A DNA stretch of 43,327 nt from a virus. Positions 22,653 through 30,573 of this stretch are shown piece after piece. The translations under genes were made by a program, and so were the position numbers. The stretch spans positions 1 to 43,327 of IMG/VR virus record IMGVR_UViG_3300010392_001242, one strand, 5' to 3'. Each line of letters begins with the position of its first letter. Positions within the stretch are counted from its first letter, which is position 1. The notes beneath the pieces were generated by a model. That model made no database searches, was not told the origin of the DNA, and saw only the letters and a list, made by a program, of their open reading frames with translations.

Positions 22653-23898
22653 TACGAGAGCTGTATTATCTGCATCGCAAAATTTTGGCGTGGCCGACAC
22701 TTTTAACCGGGCCGCCAATAACAATATCAACATCCAGAAAGGCATGAAGCAAAATGCGTTATTGGGTATGGTAACCGAACAAAAGAAAAGCCAGATTGAT
22801 GATGCTGAAATTGATCGTCAGATTAAGTCAGTAGTGACTGGAGCGCTGCGAGTTAAGCCCTTGCTTGACTCTGGCAATCTTAAAGGGGCTATGTCGTTTC
22901 TTGAAGAAAGAGCCAGTCAAATCAATGCCAGGGGCGGAGACCCATCCGACACGATAGAAGTGCTTGAGCAGATTCGTGCAGGTGATACGCAAGGAGTCAT
23001 GCAAAACTTGGATGCAGCTATTTCATTCGGCCAACAAGTAGGGTTGATTGGCAAGCAGGGGCAAGCAGGTTTTACTCTCAACCCCGGTCAAACCCGATTT
23101 GATGCGGCGGGCAATGTGATTGCTGAGGGTTCTGAGAAAATAGATAAGGCGGGGAAAAGTCCAGAGCAAATTGATCGAGAGCTTGATATAAAGAGCGAGG
23201 CAAACATTATAAGGCGTGAAGAGCTCGGTTTTCGAAAACAGCAGGGTCAAAAAGTTGAGCTTTCGCCTACAGTGCAAAAGATACTCGATGCTTCTCAAAC
23301 AGCAGCTTTTGATTCTGGCGAGCAAGCCAGGGAGATGGAGTTGCTGGCAGCTGATTTAAAAGATTTTGATATTGGTGGCGGCTCTAGCTCAACATTCAGT
23401 GAGAAAGCGAAAGAGCTGCTAGGCTCCGAGGAAGCCGTGTCGGACTTGAGGCGTAGGTTTCGCGCTATCAGATCAAGCAGAGCTGTTAATAACCTTCCGC
23501 CTGGCGTTGCTTCTGACAAAGATATTGAGATGGCCTTGTCTGGGTTTCCTGGAGAGAACGCTAACGCTGAAACAATCCAGCGATTTTTGCGCGGACAGGC
23601 AAAACTTGCCCGTCTCGACGAAGCCTACAACATAGTGAAGTCTGAATTACTTTCTGAGCAGGGTGATACTCGCGGACTGATTAGCACCTGGAGGAACAAG
23701 CTACAAGACGCGGAGTTTCAGGCAGCTACCTTCAAGGATATTGACGGCATTCGGTCAGTTGATGATACGTCAACCGTCACTCGCCCACAGCCTGTCGTCA
23801 GCAATTCTACACCGCCACCCCTCCCTGAAGGCAGTGCCCAAAATCCTGATGGTACGTTTACTTTGCCTGACGGGCGCAGAGTGAGACCTAAACAATGA
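22642..23898 (+). CDS. ejection protein (P22 gp20-like)
   Basis: Encodes 418 residues (MPLDTRAVLSASQNFGVADT), mostly helical, with Gln/Glu-rich coiled regions and a proline-rich C-terminus (P-Q-P-V-V-S-N-S-T-P-P-P-L-P). Its position between gp7-like and gp16-like genes and shared composition indicate gp20. In P22 this protein helps form the periplasmic DNA channel. Start overlaps the previous stop by 11 bases. Confidence 0.7.
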   Translation: MPLDTRAVLSASQNFGVADTFNRAANNNINIQKGMKQNALLGMVTEQKKSQIDDAEIDRQIKSVVTGALRVKPLLDSGNLKGAMSFLEERASQINARGGDPSDTIEVLEQIRAGDTQGVMQNLDAAISFGQQVGLIGKQGQAGFTLNPGQTRFDAAGNVIAEGSEKIDKAGKSPEQIDRELDIKSEANIIRREELGFRKQQGQKVELSPTVQKILDASQTAAFDSGEQAREMELLAADLKDFDIGGGSSSTFSEKAKELLGSEEAVSDLRRRFRAIRSSRAVNNLPPGVASDKDIEMALSGFPGENANAETIQRFLRGQAKLARLDEAYNIVKSELLSEQGDTRGLISTWRNKLQDAEFQAATFKDIDGIRSVDDTSTVTRPQPVVSNSTPPPLPEGSAQNPDGTFTLPDGRRVRPKQ

Positions 23899-25622
23899 TG
23901 CCTATCCCAGAAGGCTATGAATTAGTTGAAGACAACCCAGTGCCTGAGGGCTATGAACTTGTTGAGGAGCTGGCGCAGACAGCTGAAGCAAAGCCAGATT
24001 CGCTCGGCAAAGACGTGCTTGATGTTGTTGGAGAGTTCGCCGCCTCAGTCAATCGCGGAGTAACTGAATTTATAGACTTTGTTGGGCCGAATACAGTCAA
24101 CGCTATTCTCCAGGCGTCTGGGTCTGATGCTCGGGTTCCCACTTTAACTGAATCCTTGGCACCAGCTACTCAAGGTGGTTTTATGGAGCCTGGCACAGCA
24201 AGAGAGATTGTCCGCAGTGCTGGGTCAGTTGTTCCGGCTGCAGCCGGACTAAAAACCGTTTCCGGACGAGACGTAACTAAGTTGGGTGGCGCTACAGCGG
24301 AGTTTCTTGGTTTTGGTGCGGCCAAGAACCCAGCGGCGATAGCGGGCCAGCAATTGGTAAATGAAGGAAAAGAGCAGGGTATACCGGTTCTAACCTCTGA
24401 TGCGCTGCCACCAAAAACATTTGCTAATAAAGCTATTCGCGAAACCGCTGAAAAAGTGCCATATGCCGGAACCGGGCCTGTTCGGCAGGCTCAACAAGAG
24501 TTGCGAGAGCAAGCCGTTGACAGGGTGGCGAATCAGCATGGTGAATTTAGCTACGATGCAATTGTTCAAAGCCTCAAAGATCAGAAAAATAAGGTCAAAA
24601 ATGCTGCCGGAAATGTCCTGGAGCGTGTTGGTAGCGAGCTTGATGGTCGAGGCCCAATTGAGACAAAAAGCACAAAGACTGCCATCGCTCAAGTTAGAGA
24701 TGAGCTATCAAGACCAGGTGTCATTCAGTCAGACAAAGCGATAAATGATCTTCAGGCGTTGATTGATGTTATTGATCAGCCTCAAACCTTTACGACTCTC
24801 AGGGAGAACCGTACAGCCTTCAGGGAAATCGTTGATTCAGTAGACCCGTCTGGCAGAAGCCAATTAACGAGCCGGGCAAAAGCTCTGTTAAAAGGGGTTG
24901 AAAAAGCGATCACAAAGGATATGGAGAGCTTTTCTCAGAAGAACCTTGATGGTAATTCACTGAGGCAGTGGAAGCGAGCAAATGCTGTCTATGCTAGTGA
25001 GGCTAACAAACTGACAAGAACTAAGTTGAAAAACGTGTTAGATAAAGGGGATATGACTCCGGAAGCAGTTAACACGATGCTGTTCAGCCGAAATTCTTCT
25101 GATCAGCAATTACTTTACAAGTCGCTCACTTCAACAGGCCGGGAAAACGCTAGGGCGGCAATCATATCTAAAGTCATCGAAGACTCTAGCAAGCTAAAAG
25201 GCGGGGTAACACCAAACTCGTTTGTTAATAAGCTGAAAAAATATGACAGTCAGATCGAGGTTTTTTTCAAGGGCAGGGAGAAGAAGCAGCTTGAAGGGCT
25301 TATGAGGGTCTTGGATGCCACACAAAGGGCTCAGGACGCTTCAGTCACAACGCCTACTGGCCAAGGCCTGATTGGATTGGCGGGTATTGGCGGGTTACTT
25401 ATAGACTCAGGCTCCACACTAGGAGCAGCAGGGACGGTAGGAGGATTAGCAAGGCTGTACGAAAGTGCGCCCGTTCGAAATGCTCTACTACGGCTCGGTT
25501 CGCTTCCAAGGAGCTCGAATGGTTATGACGAAGCTCTTCAAGCTGCTGCTTATACGTTGTACGGCGCAGTAACTGTAGCCAATGCTGGACAGGCGGAAGA
25601 AGAAGGGCCGCAACAGCAATAA
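23895..25622 (+). CDS. ejection protein (P22 gp16-like)
   Basis: Encodes 575 residues. It starts with two related segments, P-I-P-E-G-Y-E-L-V-E and P-V-P-E-G-Y-E-L-V-E, continues with long helical sections, and has a Gly/Ala-rich C-terminal hydrophobic stretch near residue 490-525 that could contact membrane, as expected for a DNA-transfer protein. P22 gp16 is 609 residues. Starts MM, overlapping gp20-like stop. Size and order give the assignment. Confidence 0.7.
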   Translation: MMPIPEGYELVEDNPVPEGYELVEELAQTAEAKPDSLGKDVLDVVGEFAASVNRGVTEFIDFVGPNTVNAILQASGSDARVPTLTESLAPATQGGFMEPGTAREIVRSAGSVVPAAAGLKTVSGRDVTKLGGATAEFLGFGAAKNPAAIAGQQLVNEGKEQGIPVLTSDALPPKTFANKAIRETAEKVPYAGTGPVRQAQQELREQAVDRVANQHGEFSYDAIVQSLKDQKNKVKNAAGNVLERVGSELDGRGPIETKSTKTAIAQVRDELSRPGVIQSDKAINDLQALIDVIDQPQTFTTLRENRTAFREIVDSVDPSGRSQLTSRAKALLKGVEKAITKDMESFSQKNLDGNSLRQWKRANAVYASEANKLTRTKLKNVLDKGDMTPEAVNTMLFSRNSSDQQLLYKSLTSTGRENARAAIISKVIEDSSKLKGGVTPNSFVNKLKKYDSQIEVFFKGREKKQLEGLMRVLDATQRAQDASVTTPTGQGLIGLAGIGGLLIDSGSTLGAAGTVGGLARLYESAPVRNALLRLGSLPRSSNGYDEALQAAAYTLYGAVTVANAGQAEEEGPQQQ

Positions 25623-25725
25623 TCAGTACCAGCTCAAACATAATCAAGTCGCTTTTAATATTTGTACGCTTAATTCTACCACAACCCTGCCGCAAGGGTA
25701 TGTTTAAGTAATTTCATAAAAAACA

Positions 25726-25747
25726 GGTCGCTTAGGCGGCCTTTTTT
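25726..25747 (+). terminator. terminator after ejection genes
   Basis: GGTCGC (25726-25731) pairs with GCGGCC (25736-25741) around TTAG, then six Ts and ATTACCTGAA. Matches the post-portal terminator almost base for base. Confidence 0.75.
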
Positions 25748-25768
25748 ATTACCTGAAGAAAAGAAACT

Positions 25769-27238
25769 ATGGATCTATACCCAAGCTCCTATCAAGTCCT
25801 GCATTTCCATGATGACAATGGTAATTTATTATCAGGCGGAACGATATACGCCTATGAGGCGGGAACCACTACGCCTGCAGCAATGTATCTGTCAGACGGA
25901 ACACAGTTAGGCACAGGCGTCACCCTTAACGCTAGGGGTGAACCTGAAAACGGCAGCGGCGCATCCATTATTATCTGGCTTGATTCTTTAATTGAATACA
26001 AGTTTATTCTTCAGAGCGCGTCAGGGACTGAGTGGACAGTAGACGACCTGGTTGCAGGCATTACGCAGGGGGTTATTGAGTCTACGGTAGCCTCAGCAGA
26101 TCCTCTTTTATGGCCCACAGCTTCGGTTAATGTTACTGACTCTGATCATGATGTAGATTTTGCTGCAGGGACGATTGCTAATTCAACTGGCGTGGCACTA
26201 CTAACTTTGGCAGCAATGACCAAACGCCTGGATGCAGCCTGGGCTTCAGGAGCAGGGGCGGGGGGGTTATTCAGCGGAACTATAGCGGCAGATACCACTT
26301 ATTATTGTTTTGTCATAGAAAAAGATTCTGATGGCGCTTTTGATTGCGGCTTTGACACCTCTGTCACCGCTGCGAACATTCCAGCTGGCTATACGCGCTA
26401 CAGACAGATAGCCCGCTTTAAAACGAACGCCTCAGCAAACATTATTTCATCATCTGTAGTTTCAGTTTTACCTATCGTTACGCAAAGCCAATATCAAGAC
26501 GACCAAGATGCCCTGGCTTCATCTTCTGGCTCGGCATTGGTTGGTTACGACAACACTACCTCTGGCCTATCCGCCACAGACGTACAAGGGGCTATTGATG
26601 AGCTAGATAGTGAAAAGGTGCCTGTATCCACTCTTCACTTAAATGGTGGCTCAACTACGCAAGATCCAAACTTGGCAACTGAACCTCACATTCTTACCAC
26701 TCACGCCAACACGCCTAACGCTGTTTATTTCTGGCATATCGATACGCAATTTTATTCATCGATAAGCAGTTCGGCGAATTGCCGACAAATTGCCGTGCAG
26801 TATAACGGCGGATCTCAGATGTTTGTGAGATCACGCTATAACAGCGTATGGACTGGCTGGTACCGCGTACTCACCAACAATGATGAAGGCAGCGGCAATG
26901 GTATCGATGCAGATACCGTTGATGGAATCCAGGGTTCGTCACTGTGGCACAACGGCAACGATGCCCACTCAAACAGCGCCAACGGGTATGTAAAACTACC
27001 GAATGGAATTACCTTCCAGTGGGGTTCTGTCACCTTTTCTGGCGCGTCCACCTCAGTCACTTTCCCTATTGCTTTCACATCTGTCTTTAGAGGTTTTGCA
27101 AGCCACGGTAATTCCGGCACTCCAAGCGGAACGGATGAAGCGTGTTCTGCGTCAGGCGAAAGCACCACGGGCATGACACTGTATAAAATCAATTCTTCAT
27201 CAAGAAAAGTTAACTGGTTTGCGATTGGGAGAATATAA
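25769..27238 (+). CDS. tail fibre protein
   Basis: Encodes 489 residues. N-terminus (MDLYPSSYQVLHFHDDNGNL, then G-T-I-Y-A-Y-E-A-G-T-T-T-P) is a fibre-head attachment domain seen in podoviral fibres. The middle has V-Q-G-A-I-D-E-L-D repeats of a trimeric shaft, and the end (residues about 415-489: G-Y-V-K-L-P-N-G-I-T-F-Q-W-G-S-V, F-P-I-A-F) is the gp53-like receptor-binding C-terminus. It probably contacts host surface glycans. Confidence 0.85.
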   Translation: MDLYPSSYQVLHFHDDNGNLLSGGTIYAYEAGTTTPAAMYLSDGTQLGTGVTLNARGEPENGSGASIIIWLDSLIEYKFILQSASGTEWTVDDLVAGITQGVIESTVASADPLLWPTASVNVTDSDHDVDFAAGTIANSTGVALLTLAAMTKRLDAAWASGAGAGGLFSGTIAADTTYYCFVIEKDSDGAFDCGFDTSVTAANIPAGYTRYRQIARFKTNASANIISSSVVSVLPIVTQSQYQDDQDALASSSGSALVGYDNTTSGLSATDVQGAIDELDSEKVPVSTLHLNGGSTTQDPNLATEPHILTTHANTPNAVYFWHIDTQFYSSISSSANCRQIAVQYNGGSQMFVRSRYNSVWTGWYRVLTNNDEGSGNGIDADTVDGIQGSSLWHNGNDAHSNSANGYVKLPNGITFQWGSVTFSGASTSVTFPIAFTSVFRGFASHGNSGTPSGTDEACSASGESTTGMTLYKINSSSRKVNWFAIGRI

Positions 27239-27240
27239 CC

Positions 27241-27753
27241 ATGTTTGTTAAATACTACTTTTCGCCATCAACTAATGGTTTTTATCAGGATGATATTCAT
27301 TCTCCATCATTGATCCCTGGCGATGCCAAGGAAATCACCCTACAGCGCAGAGATGAGCTGCTTGTGCAAAATGCTGATCAAGGCAAGGTGATTACGGCAG
27401 ATGCAGCTAACGACCCGATTGCTGTTGATCCTGATTCTTTGCTGACACCAGCCGAGCTGGCTTTAAAGGCCTATTCTGGTCTTCAAAAGACGCGAGACGA
27501 TTCTTTAGCCGCATTAGTCTACGACTTTGGCGATGGCCGGGTGATGCAGGTCAGGCCCAAGGATGAAAGCAATATCCGCAATGCCATAGAGCGCATGACC
27601 AGGCTTTCAATCTCTTCTCGAGAGTGGCACATGGCAGACAATACGCGCCATCAAGTCACTGCTGCTGAGCTGCAAACAGCCTTGGAGTCAGGGCAAGACC
27701 AGGCGGCAACGATTTGGGATGATTTCTTTACTGCGTTGGATGGGCTGAGCTGA
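27241..27753 (+). CDS. tail fibre assembly (Tfa/DUF4376-like) protein
   Basis: Encodes 170 residues. N-terminal fibre-contact segment (F-S-P-S-T-N-G-F-Y, P-G-D-A-K-E-I-T), then a DUF4376 helix domain: L-Q-K-T-R-D-D-S-L-A-A-L-V-Y-D-F-G-D-G-R-V-M-Q-V-R-P-split with D-E-S-N-I-R-N-A-I-E-R and W-H-M-A-D-N-T-R-H. Chaperone-type proteins of this kind follow fibre genes and stay bound or help folding. Three bases after the fibre stop. Confidence 0.75.
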   Translation: MFVKYYFSPSTNGFYQDDIHSPSLIPGDAKEITLQRRDELLVQNADQGKVITADAANDPIAVDPDSLLTPAELALKAYSGLQKTRDDSLAALVYDFGDGRVMQVRPKDESNIRNAIERMTRLSISSREWHMADNTRHQVTAAELQTALESGQDQAATIWDDFFTALDGLS

Positions 27754-28274
27754 TGTTTATTGATATTCCCCTGGCAATCCTTTATGCGGCTGACGAACGC
27801 CTAAGAGGTGACAACCGAGGCTTTGGTGGCTTTGGTGAAATGATCCTGGGCGGTTGTATTATCTACTACCTGCTCACTCATTCAATCGACTGGTATATAT
27901 TACCTTTTAGTGTTTTATGGTCACTGGGGTCTACCTGGGGATGGGGTGAGCCAATGGGCACAGCGATCCATCGAAGACCTGGCATGATGGCTCATAAGCT
28001 AGAATGGTGGCAGTTCTGGCTATTCAAACGGGATGTCTATGCTGCTCTGACGCTCAGGGGAGCGATGTGGGGGCTTCCATGCTTACTGATGTCTTGTGTT
28101 ACCCCTGATGCCTGGAAAGCTGCTCTAGCTATAACAATAGCCTTCCCGTTATCCTGTTACATTACTTCCTTTACCAAAGAAGAATGGTTCCACTGGTCAT
28201 GGCTCGATAAGAAATGGCACTTCTGCGAGTGGGTGAGGGGGTTGATGACGGCGGGGTTAATTGTCGTCATGTAA
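27753..28274 (+). CDS. multi-pass membrane protein, hypothetical
   Basis: Encodes 173 residues, very Trp-rich, with about four predicted membrane segments (near 28-44, 45-62, 99-118, 120-140). Its stop is the last of the late rightward operon. Function unknown; membrane proteins at the tail end of late or lysogenic regions sometimes exclude superinfecting phage, but no evidence here beyond topology and position. Confidence 0.6.
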   Translation: MFIDIPLAILYAADERLRGDNRGFGGFGEMILGGCIIYYLLTHSIDWYILPFSVLWSLGSTWGWGEPMGTAIHRRPGMMAHKLEWWQFWLFKRDVYAALTLRGAMWGLPCLLMSCVTPDAWKAALAITIAFPLSCYITSFTKEEWFHWSWLDKKWHFCEWVRGLMTAGLIVVM

Positions 28275-28314
28275 CTACCTCCCCACAGCGTCAAGGGTGC
28301 TGCGTACCCTGGGG

Positions 28315-28491
28315 TTAATCTCTCATAGCTTCTTGTTCGTACCACTTCTGGAAGTAATCGATAGCTCGATGTTTTTCATCTCTAGAAAGAGTGTTGTCAA
28401 AGTAGCTAGAGATCTTCATAAGCAGGTCGATAAGCTGTATTTCTGGCATTGCGTCTATTAGTTCAAGTTCGGCTTTTACTGGTTCTGTCAC
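28315..28491 (-). CDS. small acidic protein, last gene of leftward array
   Basis: A 58-residue ORF from GTG 28491 with GGAGTGAG upstream: M-T-E-P-V-K-A-E-L-E-L-I-D-A-M-P, then L-L-M-K-I-S-S-Y-F-D, ending Y-E-Q-E-A-M-R-D. Helical. The stop codon is the start of TAACCCC, as for other genes in this array, which supports its reality. It converges on the late operon. Confidence 0.6.
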   Translation of the reverse strand: MTEPVKAELELIDAMPEIQLIDLLMKISSYFDNTLSRDEKHRAIDYFQKWYEQEAMRD

Positions 28492-28522
28492 AACTCACTC
28501 CTTATCTATGGTTGGGTGGGGG

Positions 28523-28807
28523 TTATAAAACCTGTAACTCTTTGTAGATGGGTTCAAAATGCTCACCTGTTACTGCACCAGCTCCGTCATACTCCACTAC
28601 ATGGGCAAAGATAACCTCATAAACGACATCTTCCTGCAGATCGTTTTCTGACAACCATTCGTCACAAGCTTCTTCTATTAAGTCTGGAAACAAACGGCTG
28701 TAGACAGAGAAGTTTATGGGTTGCCAAGAAAAAGAAACTTCCCCTTCTTTTTGAGAGCATCCGCCCTCTAAGTGAAAATCTACTTTTATTTTGTTCCTGA
28801 TAGTCAC
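28523..28807 (-). CDS. small array protein, hypothetical
   Basis: Encodes 94 residues from GTG 28807, preceded by AAGGAG at good spacing. Beta/alpha composition (F-H-L-E-G-G-C-S, V-Y-E-V-I-F-A-H-V-V-E-Y), acidic. Its TAA stop starts the recurring TAACCCCCACCC motif. No recognised family. Confidence 0.6.
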   Translation of the reverse strand: MTIRNKIKVDFHLEGGCSQKEGEVSFSWQPINFSVYSRLFPDLIEEACDEWLSENDLQEDVVYEVIFAHVVEYDGAGAVTGEHFEPIYKELQVL

Positions 28808-28821
28808 ATCATTCTCCTTGG

Positions 28822-29082
28822 CTAGCTGGTGGGGTTAGGTTCGTGCTCATCAATCCGAATCATTAGGCTTTTGTCGTTAACGTCTTGGCCTATTACGTGC
28901 CTGTTATCGACGTAACTTGACTGCTTAACCCATCCACCACGGCAGTCATAAAACGAGCCAGAGAAGATTTTGGCTTCTAGCGGCTTTTGCTCAAACGATG
29001 ACAGAGCGTTTTTCTCAAAATCACTCTCTGGTGTTATGACCAGCTGAACAACGCCGTCCTCTATGTAAATGGCTGTTTTCAT
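28822..29082 (-). CDS. small array protein, hypothetical
   Basis: Encodes 86 residues (MKTAIYIEDGVVQLVITPES). Short beta strands at the N-terminus, then C-R-G-G-W and a C-terminal H-E-P-N-P-T-S, where the TAACCCCACC motif falls inside the reading frame instead of at the stop. It lies 15 bases upstream of the next leftward gene and is probably cotranscribed. Confidence 0.6.
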   Translation of the reverse strand: MKTAIYIEDGVVQLVITPESDFEKNALSSFEQKPLEAKIFSGSFYDCRGGWVKQSSYVDNRHVIGQDVNDKSLMIRIDEHEPNPTS

Positions 29083-29103
29083 TCTGTGGTCTCCTGGGTG
29101 GGG

Positions 29104-29376
29104 TTAATTGGTAGAACCGAACCTGCATTCCGGCTTAACAAAACGTTTTTGCCGTTTGCTGCCGTAGTAAGCACTATCTCGACAGGAATCAACGACTTCG
29201 TCCCAATCGTTGTATTTAACGCTTTGCGGGCCCGCTGGCAGAGCTGCCATGCACGACTGGAATAGCTGTTCCCGAAGGCACTGGTCAACAGTTGGTGATA
29301 GATCCGGATCAACCATTTCTTTCACGTCGCAAGCTGTAATTGTTACCGCAACAAGAACTATCAGCATGTACTTCAT
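29104..29376 (-). CDS. probable phage-encoded lipoprotein
   Basis: Encodes 90 residues. N-terminus MKYMLIVLVAVTITACDVKE has a short hydrophobic core and lipobox I-T-A-C (Cys16), so it should be lipid-anchored; D at +2 would favour inner-membrane retention in Enterobacteria. The mature part has four more cysteines. Lipoproteins made by lysogens often block receptors or entry of further phage, a possible role here. Stop is the TAA of TAACCCCACCC. Confidence 0.7.
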   Translation of the reverse strand: MKYMLIVLVAVTITACDVKEMVDPDLSPTVDQCLREQLFQSCMAALPAGPQSVKYNDWDEVVDSCRDSAYYGSKRQKRFVKPECRFGSTN

Positions 29377-29409
29377 ATCCCCTCCTAAGGGTGGTAAGAA
29401 TCGAAGTCA

Positions 29410-29670
29410 TTAATCGAGTTTTACCCATCCTGTGGGGGTAACTTGATAGCGAGTACCATCTGTCATGGTTTTAATGTCTTCTAGGTCATTAAGCTCAACC
29501 TCAACAGGCTGTTGAATTTTGTTAGCAATTTTTTTCATCTTTTGCTGGTTAATTAGCCTGCTGTTGAAAAGAGCCGTTCTCTCATCGATTGCAACCATTT
29601 CATCGCCGAACATCTCCTTAATTATGGATTGATGCTCTTCGGTGATGTCTTCTTTAAAATTCATACTCAT
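29410..29670 (-). CDS. small array protein, hypothetical
   Basis: Encodes 86 residues (MSMNFKEDITEEHQSIIKEM), preceded by AAGAGG. Helical N-terminus, then a C-terminal beta pair M-T-D-G-T-R-Y-Q-V-T-P-T-G-W-V. No recognised family. Its stop is not linked to the array motif, which lies 10 bases beyond as a degenerate GGGTGGTAAGAA. Confidence 0.6.
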   Translation of the reverse strand: MSMNFKEDITEEHQSIIKEMFGDEMVAIDERTALFNSRLINQQKMKKIANKIQQPVEVELNDLEDIKTMTDGTRYQVTPTGWVKLD

Positions 29671-29703
29671 TGGTTTTTCCTCTTTGGGTGGTTAAGAATT
29701 GGG

Positions 29704-29925
29704 TTAGGCTTGCTCATAACGGGGAGGCCTGCTTTTTCCGGCCTTCCTAAAGACCTCATTTGTAAACTGTTCACATAAAGCCTCGAGCGTTTCTGGATTA
29801 AGTTCTGACAGTGCGTATTTTGGCGGCTCTGTCATACCTTCTTCGCGTGGTTTTGGCTCTGCCTCAGTTAGCACAAAATTCGGCACACTGAACGGCTTTA
29901 GTTTTACTTCGATTGTTGCTTTCAT
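29704..29925 (-). CDS. small phage early-type protein
   Basis: Encodes 73 residues. Contains F-x-V-P-N-F-V, then Y-A-L-S-E-L-N-P-E-T-L-E-A-L-C-E-Q-F-T-N-E-V-F-R-K-A-G, a pattern found in small leftward genes near integrases in gammaproteobacterial and Pseudomonas prophages. Function unknown. AAGGAG and GAGG precede the start. The stop TAA forms the start of TAACCCAATTC, a degenerate array motif. Confidence 0.65.
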   Translation of the reverse strand: MKATIEVKLKPFSVPNFVLTEAEPKPREEGMTEPPKYALSELNPETLEALCEQFTNEVFRKAGKSRPPRYEQA

Positions 29926-29968
29926 CCTCTAAACTCCTTGTTTTTCCTTGCTAATAGATTGGGCGGGG

Positions 29969-30223
29969 CTATCCGATTATTTCGTGTGCTGGTATATCTG
30001 GCATGCCTTTGCCCCAACCAACCAACAGTGATGTCAACGCATTCGCAACCTCGTCGCGGTTTGTATTCGACACATAATTCATTCTTGAGCCGGCTTCAGC
30101 ATTAAACACCACCAAACTGAATGACATACGCTGTCCCGCAACGTCTTCCAGGCGCTTATCGAGTTCGTCTGCTATCAGGCGTAGCTGTTCCGATACTTTT
30201 CTATCAGGTGTGGCGGTCTTCAT
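29969..30223 (-). CDS. small phage early-type protein
   Basis: Encodes 84 residues. K-V-S-E-Q-L-R-L-I-A-D-E-L-D-K-R-L and F-S-L-V-V-F-N-A-E-A-G-S-R-M-N-Y-V-S-N-T-N-R form a recurring phage family that appears near integrases in many prophages, no known role. TAG stop begins TAGCCCCGCCC, the array motif with two changes. ATGA overlap with upstream SEC-C gene. Confidence 0.7.
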   Translation of the reverse strand: MKTATPDRKVSEQLRLIADELDKRLEDVAGQRMSFSLVVFNAEAGSRMNYVSNTNRDEVANALTSLLVGWGKGMPDIPAHEIIG

Positions 30224-30456
30224 TCGTACTTACTCCAGCAACAGCGCTTGAACTTCTTCCCGCTACCACACACGCAAGGCTTGTTTCGCATTGAGTTTTT
30301 ACGCTGCCTTTTGCCGAGAGGCTCAAGTTCGTCGGCCAGCTTCTCCGTCAATGGTACAAAGTGCCTTAGTTCAACCTCCCGCCCCTGTTTCTCATACTCT
30401 TTGGTGAGCGTCGCCATTTGTTCGGCTCGATGAATCTCTCCGCTTCTACAGTCCAT
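30220..30456 (-). CDS. SEC-C zinc motif protein
   Basis: Encodes 78 residues. The C-terminus has N-K-P-C-V-C-G-S-G-K-K-F-K-R-C-C, the SEC-C zinc-binding motif (C-x-C-x8-C-C) otherwise found at the end of SecA and many free-standing proteins. The N-terminal half is helical and charged. Good ribosome site AGGAAC. Binding partner unknown. Confidence 0.8.
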   Translation of the reverse strand: MDCRSGEIHRAEQMATLTKEYEKQGREVELRHFVPLTEKLADELEPLGKRQRKNSMRNKPCVCGSGKKFKRCCWSKYE

Positions 30457-30573
30457 AATTAGTTCCTATTTTTGTTGATAAAAATCGTTCTAATAAACCA
30501 CCCAAAACATCACCGAAACCCGCATAAACTGGCTTGAAGGGATGGGAATCTATTAGAATTTTTTGATTGGTAA

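Noticed and set aside
25399-25695. Leftward ORF with two Leu-rich hydrophobic segments, like a small exclusion protein
   Set aside because: It lies almost wholly antisense to the gp16-like gene, has no ribosome site at ATG 25641, and the Leu runs arise from the complement of Gly/Ala/Ser codons on the real strand.
28294-28310. AGGGT/ACCCT hairpin between the convergent membrane protein and array genes as terminator
   Set aside because: The 5-bp stem has no T-run on either side; it may be part of the array motif instead.
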